Under the pieces are notes generated by a model that saw only the letters and a list, made by a program, of their open reading frames with translations, ran no database searches and had not been told where the DNA came from. Shown one piece after another: positions 7,157-15,039 of a stretch of DNA of 64,000 bases. The stretch spans positions 1 to 64,000 of the forward strand of contig CALUKU010000012.1 in NCBI GenBank assembly GCA_944321295.1. The letters are read 5' to 3'. Position 1 is the stretch's first letter, and each line of letters starts with the position of its first letter. This stretch comes from an uncultured Prevotella sp. (GTDB lineage Bacteria > Bacteroidota > Bacteroidia > Bacteroidales > Bacteroidaceae). The position numbers and the translations under genes are program-made.

Positions 7157-9526
7157 TTATTTTACGAACACTTTCTTCGCCGTGCCGTCAGAATATCTTA
7201 CGATGTTCACGCCACGCTGCGAACCATTAAGCTTGCGCCCGCACAAGTCGTAATAACCGACGATCACAGGCTCTGCCTTTTCTGCAACGACGGTGTTAAC
7301 GCCCGTAGCGTTGCCCTGCGTAGTGAATGTCTGTTCCTCGCCGTATGTCGTGCCTGATATCGTAGTAACAAACGCGCGGCAGCAGTAGGTTGTGCCCGGA
7401 GCAAGATTTATCAGCTCTGCAGTCATTACTTGTCCCGTGCCCATTATTACCGAAACATCTTCACCCACACGAGTTGACGCACTCACGGCCTTGGCCTCAA
7501 CAACGTTCTCGCCGAGCGGCCAATACTCAAAGCCCTGCGCCGTTATCTCGTCGGTTCCGGCAAGCACGTAACCTTTAACCTTAGCCGTACTTTCGGTAAT
7601 CTCGTCAATAGGGTAAGTGTGTACGGTCGGTTCGAAATAACTAAAGTCGCTTGGGTCGAACGTTATCCAATCAGAGTAATAATAATTGCCGTTCGCTGCC
7701 TTATAGAAAGCCCTGACATTATAGTAAGACGTGGCCTGCAGGTTCTTTATGTAGCCTTCAAGACGTCCGTCATAAATGGCTGCGTAGCCCTCGCTTGACG
7801 GTAACGTTTCGGGAGCGTCGTACTTACGCCACTGGAAACCTACGTTTGTTTCGTCTTCGCTGATGTTCGTTTCCGCAGCCACTATCGCGCATGTGCTTGA
7901 AACGGGCTGGGGATTGAGCACGCTTATTTCAAGAGGTTTAGTCCTTATTTCTGTTGAACATTTTCCACTAAAACCTTCTTCTTTTGGATCCACATAGTAT
8001 CGAACGTCATAAATCGAATCCGGGGTAAGTTCAGTTAAATACAAGCTGTTCCCTTCATAATATTCTCCGCCAAAAAGAATATATTCAGAATCCAATGTTG
8101 CGTCGTCAAGATATTTTGAACACTTTATATATATTGTGGTCGGAGTTGCCTCTATCACGGAAAACATAGGATTCAACCCCAATGTAGACACATAAACCCT
8201 TTCTCCATCAACCTCCAGACCGTCATAAACGGCTTTAATATAATAGCTGTATTCCTCTTTTATTTGTAAATTCTCAATCTTTATTTTACCTTCATCGTCA
8301 GCCGTAAATTCCTTTGTTTCCATAGGATGATATCTGTCTTCAATAAATACCAGCGAAACTTTTGTAGGTGTAGCCGTTTCGTCGGATGGAGCTGAAAGGT
8401 CTGAAAAAAGCAGATATGTCTGATGTTTTTCGCATTTCACTTTATAATCAGGACTCTCCGCTTTTATTCTATACTCGCAGATACATTCATCCTCGTCGAT
8501 AAGCAATCTTATTGTTCCTCGAACTCCACCTCCTACGATTGCCGGTTCCAAATTATACTTACCGTCCGCATCCGCACTAACTACCTCATCTTTATTCGAC
8601 TTCACTTCCAAGACTTTTAAGTCGTACTCGGGGAAAGGATTTCTTACTTTAAAAGAAACCTTCTTCAGCATCGAGTCAACATCTGATATAAATAGCGTAT
8701 CCAAGTATTCCGTTTTACATTCTAGATCCGTGTGGATTTCTTCCAAGTCGGAATTCTTCCATCTATATACCACGGTATTTACAGAAGTTACAGGCTTTTG
8801 TCCGCTTTCAGCGATTCGAATACCAAACATGGAATCAGAATAATCCAACGAAGTTCCTAAAACATATATTGACAATCTGTTACAACCATAAAAAGCAAAA
8901 TCACCAATATAAGTAACTGACTTTGGAATAACTATAGACGTAAGAACACTGCAGCCTTGAAAAGTCCAATTCTTTATCGATGTTAAAGAATTTGACAACT
9001 TTACCGATTTAAGGACTTTCCGGTTGTTTACAAACGCATCGGAAGCAATCGTTGTGACCGTGTTGGGAATTACGATATCCGTTACCGTTGGCAAACAGAA
9101 ATGCAATGTTGTCAAGTTCTTATCATACATAGCCCCGTCAGACATCGTGAAATATTCATTTCCGGGATCTACGCTGATTGACTTCAATCCCTTGCAATCT
9201 TGGAAAGCATTTGAGAATATATAGCTGACAGTTTCAGGAATTGTTACAGACTCAAGTTCGGAACAGCCGCTAAATGCGCCATCTCCTATTTGTGTAACCG
9301 TATAAGACTTATCATCAACAACTATCGAAGAAGGTATTATGACATTACCTCGATACCATTCATGATCAGGATCATAAGAACTTTCAGTAACCGTGACGGT
9401 TGCTTTACTGCCCTTTGGATCAAGATTATAAAATATGCCGTCAATATAGGCATCATACGCTGAAGCTGTAATCGGACAGCTTATCATCATGACTAACAAA
9501 ATCTTTTTCAAAATATTAAGTCCCAT
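7157..9526 (-). CDS. Secreted BspA-type leucine-rich repeat protein
   Basis: Encodes about 789 residues starting MGLNILKK at 9526, followed by a cleavable signal peptide (LLVMMISCPITASA). The N-terminal third carries LRR_5 repeats of the Treponema/BspA type, for example IGDGAFSGCSELESVTIP and IGDFAFYGCNRL. The central part is a series of beta-rich modules, and the C-terminus YYDLCGRKLN...GVNIVRYSDGTAKKVFVK (listed in pieces) resembles the short C-terminal tail found on many Prevotella exported proteins and thought to serve secretion or anchoring. BspA-like proteins commonly mediate adhesion; that role is inferred. The region from about 7.93 to 9.4 kb is visibly more AT-rich than the two gene ends. 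A longer frame begins at 9556 but would put ten residues before the signal peptide. Confidence 0.85.
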   Translation of the reverse strand: MGLNILKKILLVMMISCPITASAYDAYIDGIFYNLDPKGSKATVTVTESSYDPDHEWYRGNVIIPSSIVVDDKSYTVTQIGDGAFSGCSELESVTIPETVSYIFSNAFQDCKGLKSISVDPGNEYFTMSDGAMYDKNLTTLHFCLPTVTDIVIPNTVTTIASDAFVNNRKVLKSVKLSNSLTSIKNWTFQGCSVLTSIVIPKSVTYIGDFAFYGCNRLSIYVLGTSLDYSDSMFGIRIAESGQKPVTSVNTVVYRWKNSDLEEIHTDLECKTEYLDTLFISDVDSMLKKVSFKVRNPFPEYDLKVLEVKSNKDEVVSADADGKYNLEPAIVGGGVRGTIRLLIDEDECICEYRIKAESPDYKVKCEKHQTYLLFSDLSAPSDETATPTKVSLVFIEDRYHPMETKEFTADDEGKIKIENLQIKEEYSYYIKAVYDGLEVDGERVYVSTLGLNPMFSVIEATPTTIYIKCSKYLDDATLDSEYILFGGEYYEGNSLYLTELTPDSIYDVRYYVDPKEEGFSGKCSTEIRTKPLEISVLNPQPVSSTCAIVAAETNISEDETNVGFQWRKYDAPETLPSSEGYAAIYDGRLEGYIKNLQATSYYNVRAFYKAANGNYYYSDWITFDPSDFSYFEPTVHTYPIDEITESTAKVKGYVLAGTDEITAQGFEYWPLGENVVEAKAVSASTRVGEDVSVIMGTGQVMTAELINLAPGTTYCCRAFVTTISGTTYGEEQTFTTQGNATGVNTVVAEKAEPVIVGYYDLCGRKLNGSQRGVNIVRYSDGTAKKVFVK

Positions 9527-9734
9527 ATTATTTGTTTTTATAGGAAAAGCATGCAACCATTATTTTGATTGTTTTCCATCATGTTACTACCAAGCGACCG
9601 CACTCATAACAATCACTTGATATTGCAGATGTTCGGGATAAGCCAGAACTCCCATTCTACAAGCAATAATGGCGACACACCTTTACTGATGTTTATAAAT
9701 ACGCCGTCACTTTGTACGGCTAAATTACGTTACG

Positions 9735-10901
9735 TCACTCGTTATAATACTCAACATTTATATAACACGTGTTCAAAGCCTGTTCGGGCCTGTAACGATT
9801 AACGCATGTCCTTGTAATATACGATATGCGTCCCTTGTAATCCTTCTCATAATAAAACGTGTAATAGAAATCATAATCGTCAGGAGTAACAATCTTGGAA
9901 ACAAGATTGTTGCTTCTTTTTCCGTCCAATCCAAGTTCGTAATAACACCACGGAACGTACAAGCTACCATCAGACGTAAAGACTTCAGTGATAAAGTAGT
10001 TCAGATCTATGCTTGCGTTGTTTTCCTCCTTTGAATATTCAAACCCTAAATTAGTTCCGTCGGAAACAAACGACGACATATTTCCGCCTTTATACTCAAA
10101 ATCAATGGTTGTGCCGTCGCCTGACACTGAAGTCAAATATCCATTATTATCATATTCAGCCCGGGCTAAATAAACGTTGCCGAGGAACACCGTCGCCGAC
10201 CTCTTATCATCCTTATTGTCAACAAGCCTCAACGTTTCGCCCGTATACCAGTTGATAATCCTCTCGTTGCCGTTATACGCGTCGAAGGTCATTTCATCCG
10301 TTCCGACACCGGTTCCGATGTTGTAAGATATGCCATTAAGTTCTCCCATGAAATTATAAGAAAACTCGTAAGCCTCACGCGTTACCCTACCATCGCCATA
10401 GTCGGTCATGAAACTAAGCCTCGACACCTTACCCTCAAGACTCGCCCTCTTCGTGAACTTAGCTATTATAATATAATCGCCGTCTTGGTATTTCAGCTGA
10501 AGCTCGTTAGTCCTTAATGACTCGATAATCCACGGCACATCCTGACCGTCAACCTCTATGACGTTGCCCGACAGGCTGTACGTAAAGCTGTTGCTCCGGC
10601 CATCCTCCAAAAGCTCGTCGTCGCCCTCGCTCTTCAGATAGCCGGTAAAACTTTCATTAAAAGTTATTCCAAGGTCGTCGTTGTTGTAATAGGCCTCGTT
10701 TTCATAGTCGGATCCTTCCTCCCAATGCTGGTAATAGCAAATCCACTCGCCCGCCAGGTTGGCGTAGTTGACTTCCACTTTCTGGCCTCCTCCAAGGCCG
10801 CCGCCGTCACCTTCACCGTCATCATCGGAACAAGCAACGAACATCAAGACCAACAATGCGGGAAGCCAGAACAAGAAATTACGCTTTTTCATGGTTTTCA
10901 T
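9735..10901 (-). CDS. Putative exported lipoprotein with YD-like repeats
   Basis: Encodes 388 residues from MKTMKKRNF (alternative start MKKRNF at 10892). It has a lipoprotein signal peptide with lipobox MFVAC followed by SDDD, then a Gly-rich spacer. The body contains an N-terminal segment ANLAGEWICYY and later motifs such as YLARAEYDNNGYLTSVSGDG and FEYKGGNMSSF, which resemble the DUF4595-like beta-strand repeats of Bacteroidales lipoproteins. The family assignment is tentative and the function unknown. The gene lies behind a structured leader RNA (10994-11135) and a good promoter at 11177-11207, giving an unusually long mRNA leader of roughly 270 bases. Confidence 0.75.
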   Translation of the reverse strand: MKTMKKRNFLFWLPALLVLMFVACSDDDGEGDGGGLGGGQKVEVNYANLAGEWICYYQHWEEGSDYENEAYYNNDDLGITFNESFTGYLKSEGDDELLEDGRSNSFTYSLSGNVIEVDGQDVPWIIESLRTNELQLKYQDGDYIIIAKFTKRASLEGKVSRLSFMTDYGDGRVTREAYEFSYNFMGELNGISYNIGTGVGTDEMTFDAYNGNERIINWYTGETLRLVDNKDDKRSATVFLGNVYLARAEYDNNGYLTSVSGDGTTIDFEYKGGNMSSFVSDGTNLGFEYSKEENNASIDLNYFITEVFTSDGSLYVPWCYYELGLDGKRSNNLVSKIVTPDDYDFYYTFYYEKDYKGRISYITRTCVNRYRPEQALNTCYINVEYYNE

Positions 10902-10993
10902 ACTTTTAGTTTTACTATTTCCGCCTTCCCAGCTCCATGAAGGCAACACCGTTAATACACACGAAGCGTGGAACTGCAACACTCCACATCCTC

Positions 10994-11135
10994 AACCAGA
11001 GGCCCTGAGAAAGCCTATTGCAAACAGATGTATGATAGCAGCCTACGCAAAGCGTGAGAACCATCATGCCAATCATCATTCGCAATTAGAGATTTTTCAG
11101 GCTTCCAGTATCAACGAAAGAGCATAACGCTTCTT
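10994..11135 (-). ncRNA. Structured leader RNA, copy A
   Basis: On the minus strand this region aligns with 49763-49903. Both share the terms AAGCGTTATGCT and CATGRTGGTTCTCACGC, both have an apical ACGC/GCGT hairpin, and both have an enclosing 8-bp stem (here ATTGCGAA with TTTGCAAT) and a lower stem (CCTGA with TCAGG). In the other copy the middle stem is TTACGCAC with GTGCGTAA, so the pairing is kept although bases differ. It lies between a promoter and the lipoprotein gene ending at 9735. It could be a riboswitch-like regulator, a small RNA or part of a mobile sequence; it is not a family I can name. Confidence 0.65.
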
Positions 11136-11176
11136 ATTCCCAAAATATCGACCGAGGGCATAAACCCACGACATTG

Positions 11177-11207
11177 CAAATATAGCAAAAATCGTTAAAA
11201 GCGCAAA
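11177..11207 (-). promoter_or_regulatory. Promoter of leader RNA A and its lipoprotein gene
   Basis: On the minus strand TTTG (11204-11207), 19-bp spacer, TATATTTG (11177-11184): an exact Bacteroidetes promoter. Transcription should begin near 11170, placing the whole conserved RNA in the leader. Confidence 0.8.
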
Positions 11208-11353
11208 AGCTATCTGACAAAATACGTTTTCCATCATGACATACGGCAGGAAAGGCGTTGAGTGTCCGTCCTGCAGAAAGCTTTAAAAGATGGCCCGCCT
11301 GCCAAAAGCTTAATGCGCTTTAGGCAAAATCAAATAGGCGAGTATGTAAAAAA

Positions 11354-11427
11354 GTTGCGCATGGCGTTGGTTTTTAAAGACTTAGCGGACAGCAAAGCAT
11401 CAAGTTAAAAACCAGCGTATGCGCAAC
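11354..11427 (-). terminator. Terminator of asnA
   Basis: Long imperfect stem: GTTGCGCAT...CG..GGTTTTTAA on one side and TTAAAAACC...CG.ATGCGCAAC on the other. On the minus strand it is followed by TTTTTT. It lies 33 bases behind the asnA stop codon. Confidence 0.8.
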
Positions 11428-11459
11428 AAATCTACAAAGGCCGTCAGGACACCTGACAC

Positions 11460-12497
11460 TCAGATTATCGCCATGCCGAGCTTGGCGCACTCACGCACCA
11501 TGTCTTCGGGCCAAATGCTGGCTTGGATTTCGCCGAGATGGGCCTTGTGGAGCAGCACCATGCAGAGGCGGCTCTGGCCTATACCGCCGCCGATGCTCAA
11601 GGGCAGCTCGCCGCCGAGCAGCTTCTTGTGGAAATAAAGCTCCTTGCGATCTTGCTGGCCGGTAAGCTCGAGCTGGCGCAAAAGCGCCTCCTTGTCGACG
11701 CGTATGCCCATCGACGACAGCTCGACGGCACGCTCAAGCATGGGATACCATATCAAGATGTCGCCGTTAAGGCCCTGCCGGCCGTCGCTGTTGGGCGTCG
11801 TCCAGTCGTCGTAATCGGGCGCGCGGCCGTCGTGGGGCTCGCCGTTCGACAGCTTGCCGCCTATGCCTATGACAAACACGGCGCCGTATTTCTTGCATAT
11901 GAGGTTCTCGCGTTCCTTCACGCTTTTGTCGGGATACATCTGCAGAAGGTCTTCGCTCTCGATGAAATGGATGTCCTCCGGCAGGAACGGCTTTATCTCG
12001 GTGTAACGCTCGCAGACGAGAAACTCGGTGCGCCTGATGGCCGAATATATGCGGCGCACAATGTCTTTCAGAAAGTCGAGGTTGCGCTGCTCGGCGGTCA
12101 TCACGGCCTCCCAGTCCCACTGGTCTACGTAAAGCGAGTGCAGGTTGTCAAGCTCTTCGTCGGCCCTGATGGCGTTCATGTCGGCATAGACGCCGTAGCC
12201 AGGCTCGATGTCATAGTCGGCAAGGGTGAGCCTTTTCCACTTGGCAAGCGAGTGCACGACCTCCGCCTGGGCGTCGCCGAGGTCTTTCACGGGGAACGTC
12301 ACGGGGCGCTCCACGCCGTTAAGGTCGTCGTTTATGCCGAGGCCCTTCAGCACGAAGAGCGGCGCCGTAACCCGCCTGAGGCGCAGTTCGGTAGAAAGGT
12401 TCATCTGGAAGAACTCCTTTATCAGCTTAATGCCCTGCTCGGTCTGCCTCATGTCGAGCAGGGGCTTATAGTTTGTCGGCTTTATCAGTTTGCTCAT
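11460..12497 (-). CDS. asnA: Aspartate--ammonia ligase
   Basis: Encodes 345 residues, slightly longer than the Escherichia coli AsnA (330). The enzyme makes asparagine from aspartate, ammonia and ATP in the cytoplasm. It is related to class II aminoacyl-tRNA synthetases, and characteristic segments are clear: QTEQGIKLIKEFFQ near the start, LRRVTAPLFV, the AEVVHSLAKWKR block, MNAIRADE, and the C-terminal SIGGGIGQSRLCMVLL. The start MSKLIKPTNYKPLLD is the family start. The gene has its own promoter (12566-12596) and terminator, and its leader contains a small CATGCC/GGCATG hairpin at 12526-12544. Confidence 0.95.
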   Translation of the reverse strand: MSKLIKPTNYKPLLDMRQTEQGIKLIKEFFQMNLSTELRLRRVTAPLFVLKGLGINDDLNGVERPVTFPVKDLGDAQAEVVHSLAKWKRLTLADYDIEPGYGVYADMNAIRADEELDNLHSLYVDQWDWEAVMTAEQRNLDFLKDIVRRIYSAIRRTEFLVCERYTEIKPFLPEDIHFIESEDLLQMYPDKSVKERENLICKKYGAVFVIGIGGKLSNGEPHDGRAPDYDDWTTPNSDGRQGLNGDILIWYPMLERAVELSSMGIRVDKEALLRQLELTGQQDRKELYFHKKLLGGELPLSIGGGIGQSRLCMVLLHKAHLGEIQASIWPEDMVRECAKLGMAII

Positions 12498-12565
12498 ATC
12501 TTATCGTTATAGGTTTTAGCAGTAACATGCCGTCGTCAGGCATGGCGTTTCATCAAACTTGTCGG

Positions 12566-12596
12566 CAAAGGTATAAAATTATAACCAATATGCAAA
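12566..12596 (-). promoter_or_regulatory. Promoter of asnA
   Basis: Minus strand TTTG (12593-12596), 19-bp spacer, TACCTTTG (12566-12573): exact consensus. The predicted leader is about 60 bases and carries a 6-bp hairpin. Confidence 0.8.
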
Positions 12597-12599
12597 TAA

Positions 12600-12999
12600 T
12601 TTTATATAAATAATTTCATTTTATTATATTTCAAGGCGTTTATTGAGCACAAAGAAACACGCATGCGCCTTTTAACTACTCATTAGGTTAATGTTTAGGC
12701 CATGAAGGATGCGCCATATTCAGCGGCTTAAGGTTCAGGCGGTTGCCGTCACTTATATGCATTACACCTACATGACTTCCGACCTACTGAAAGGAAGGAA
12801 CCGGGAGAACACGCATCACGCAGCGCTAAAGGATGTAAGAATTAAAGAAAATATAACTTTTCGGCCTACATGCGTTAACCATTGTATTTAACACGGCCAC
12901 GAATCACGGAGGCGCAAACCACTGACTAACAGGCCGCGAACGGCATACAGCCGTCCGAGCAGACATCGCCTTCTCACGTTTTTGCCGCAAAACGACAAC
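12600..12999. other. Intergenic stretch, nothing recognised
   Basis: About 400 bp between the asnA promoter and array A2, AT-rich at the left and GC-richer at the right. A 60-codon open frame at 12709-12891 shows no family signature or ribosome site. Confidence 0.5.
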
Positions 13000-13087
13000 G
13001 CAAAAGCCCTTTTTATTCAGCCAAAGGTGGCTTTTCACGCACCAAAAGGCAAGCTTTCGCAGGCTAAAAGACAACCTTTGGCAGTGC
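13000..13087. repeat. Four-unit 22-bp palindromic array A2
   Basis: Units 13000-13021, 13022-13043, 13044-13065, 13066-13087, with cores such as AAAGGTGGCTTTT and AAAAGGCAAGCTTTC. A TGATTATCAA box lies to the right at 13127-13136. It sits between divergently transcribed asnA and the tRNA gene. From 13137 to 13368 nothing else is recognised. Confidence 0.82.
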
Positions 13088-13368
13088 CGTAACAGCTTCG
13101 CGGATATTTCATTATTGACAACCTACTGATTATCAATCATTTATTATCACATTAATTTTTAAGCGATAATCTGATAAAATATGGTTACCCAAGCCGACGA
13201 AACCATTTTAACAATTCCCGTTTAACACTTCAACGGCCTTAAACAGTTAACTTAGGTTAAACACGGAAGCAAGCGCGCTGCCGTCTGCCGCAGGCCGGCG
13301 GACGGCGCAAACATCTAATTTTAAGAATAAAAAACATGCCACATACGGCGCAAGTCAAAAAAATGTAT

Positions 13369-13376
13369 TACCTTTG
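13369..13376 (+). promoter_or_regulatory. -7 box of the tRNA gene
   Basis: TACCTTTG, exact, 59 bases before the mature tRNA 5' end. No good TTTG box 19 bases upstream. Confidence 0.6.
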
Positions 13377-13435
13377 CACTTACGATTGGCGCCGCAGGCC
13401 GTTCACGTTGGCAACGGCGCGGCACAGCGCATAGA

Positions 13436-13512
13436 GGCCCCGTAGCTTAGCTGAATAGAGCGTCAGATTCCGGTTCTGAAGGTCTTGGGTTTGAATCCCA
13501 ACGGGGTCACCA
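13436..13512 (+). tRNA. tRNA-Arg (anticodon CCG)
   Basis: Folds as a full cloverleaf: acceptor GGCCCCG with CGGGGTC (one G-U pair), T8 A9, D stem GCTT/GAGC, anticodon stem TCAGA/TCTGA with loop TTCCGGT (anticodon CCG at positions 34-36), T stem TTGGG/CCCAA, discriminator A and an encoded CCA end (13510-13512). Position 19 in the D loop is A and position 56 in the T loop is T, replacing the near-universal G19-C56 tertiary pair with A19-U56. Confidence 0.93.
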
Positions 13513-13683
13513 CACCGAAAGCGGCCGCCACCGCGCCCAGGCGCAGGCCGACCGCGTTTCACCAAGATCATGCTTAAACACAAACCTTCCGCCCGCACAA
13601 GAGCAAACACACGGGCGGCCGCGACCAAAACCTTAATCGACAGAAAAAACATAAACACCAAAATATAAAATACACTGAACATC

Positions 13684-14907
13684 ATGGACATAATTGAAAG
13701 ATTTCTTAAGTATGTCAGCTTCGACACGCAGTCGGCCGAAGACAGCAGCTCCGTGCCGAGCACACCTAAACAGCTCGTCTTCGCCAAGTACCTCAGGGAC
13801 GAACTGAAGGACGAGGGCTTCGACGACGTTGAGATGGACGACAACGGCTACGTTTACGCCACGCTGCGCTCGAACATGAAAAAAGACGTGCCCACGATCG
13901 GCTTCATCAGCCACTACGACACGTCACCCGACTGCAGCGGAGCCAACGTGAAGCCGCGCATCATAAAGAACTATGACGGCAAGGACATCGAACTGGCGCC
14001 GGGCATAGTATCATCGACAAAGAAATTCCCCGAGCTTCTGCAGCATAAGGGCGAAGACATCATCGTCACCGACGGCCACACACTGCTGGGAGCAGACGAC
14101 AAGGCGGGCATAGCCGAAATTGTGCAGGCCATGTGCTGGCTGCGCGACCATGACGAGATAAAGCACGGCGACATACGCATGGGCTTCAATCCCGACGAGG
14201 AGATAGGCATGGGTGCCCACCACTTCGACGTAGAGAAGTTCGGCTGCGAATGGGCGTACACCATTGACGGCAGCGACCTGGGCGACCTCGAGTTCGAGAA
14301 CTTCAACGCCGCCTCGGCCAAGATAACCATCAAGGGCGTAAGCGTTCACCCGGGTTATGCCAAGGGAAAGATGGTTAACGCCAACAACCTGGCTGCCGAG
14401 TTCGCCACCATGCTGCCCGCCGACGAAACGCCGCAGACCACCGAAGGCTATGAAGGCTTCTACCATCTGGTGAGCATCGAGTCGGGCATAGAGCACGCCA
14501 AGCTCTCTTACATCATACGCGACCATGACCGCGAGAAGTTCGAAGACCGCAAGAACTTCATCAAGAGCTGCGTGAAGAATATGAACGAGAAGTACGGCGA
14601 AGGCACAGTGACGGCCGAAGTGAACGACCAGTATTACAACATGAAGGAGAAAATCGACCCCAACATGCATGTCATCGACATCGTGCTGAAGGCCATGCAG
14701 GACTGCGGCGTGCCGCCGAAGGTAGAGCCCATACGCGGCGGAACCGACGGAGCGCAGCTCTCGTTCAAGGGTCTGCCCTGCCCCAACATCTTCGCCGGCG
14801 GCGTAAACTTCCACGGCCCTCACGAATTCGTGTCAATACAGGTGATGGAGAAAGCCATGCAGGTGATAATAAACATCTGCAAGATTACCGCTGAATACAA
14901 CGACTGA
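13684..14907 (+). CDS. pepT: Peptidase T (tripeptide aminopeptidase)
   Basis: Encodes 407 residues, the normal length for PepT, a cytoplasmic dizinc M20B peptidase that removes the N-terminal residue from tripeptides. The metal-site motifs are visible: [10 protein letters not shown] near residue 77, [29 protein letters not shown] with the catalytic glutamate, and [16 protein letters not shown]. The C-terminal block [22 protein letters not shown] is typical. The ATG at 13684 gives the family start [17 protein letters not shown]. It lies 170 bases behind the tRNA gene; no separate promoter was identified, so cotranscription with the tRNA is possible. A long hairpin follows. Confidence 0.95.
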   Translation: MDIIERFLKYVSFDTQSAEDSSSVPSTPKQLVFAKYLRDELKDEGFDDVEMDDNGYVYATLRSNMKKDVPTIGFISHYDTSPDCSGANVKPRIIKNYDGKDIELAPGIVSSTKKFPELLQHKGEDIIVTDGHTLLGADDKAGIAEIVQAMCWLRDHDEIKHGDIRMGFNPDEEIGMGAHHFDVEKFGCEWAYTIDGSDLGDLEFENFNAASAKITIKGVSVHPGYAKGKMVNANNLAAEFATMLPADETPQTTEGYEGFYHLVSIESGIEHAKLSYIIRDHDREKFEDRKNFIKSCVKNMNEKYGEGTVTAEVNDQYYNMKEKIDPNMHVIDIVLKAMQDCGVPPKVEPIRGGTDGAQLSFKGLPCPNIFAGGVNFHGPHEFVSIQVMEKAMQVIINICKITAEYND

Positions 14908-14930
14908 TACGTCTGAACAAAGCAATAGTT

Positions 14931-15002
14931 AAGAGTTAAGAATTAAGGAAAATGCTTGTGCCGGCAACAGGGTGGAAGCATGTTTTCTTAATTCTTAACT
15001 CT
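14931..15002 (+). terminator. Long AAGAGTTAAGAATTAAG hairpin behind pepT
   Basis: AAGAGTTAAGAATTAAG and the following AAAA.GCTT at 14931-14957 pair with the complement at 14974-15002 over about 24 bp with one or two bulges. Probable terminator or mRNA 3' stabiliser; same word content as the hairpins at 7072 and 17314. Confidence 0.6.
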
Positions 15003-15039
15003 TTATTCTTAATTTTATTACCATAACACTGACATCTAC

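Noticed and set aside
12709-12891. 60-codon open frame between asnA and the tRNA
   Set aside because: No start signal, no recognisable motif, and atypical composition.
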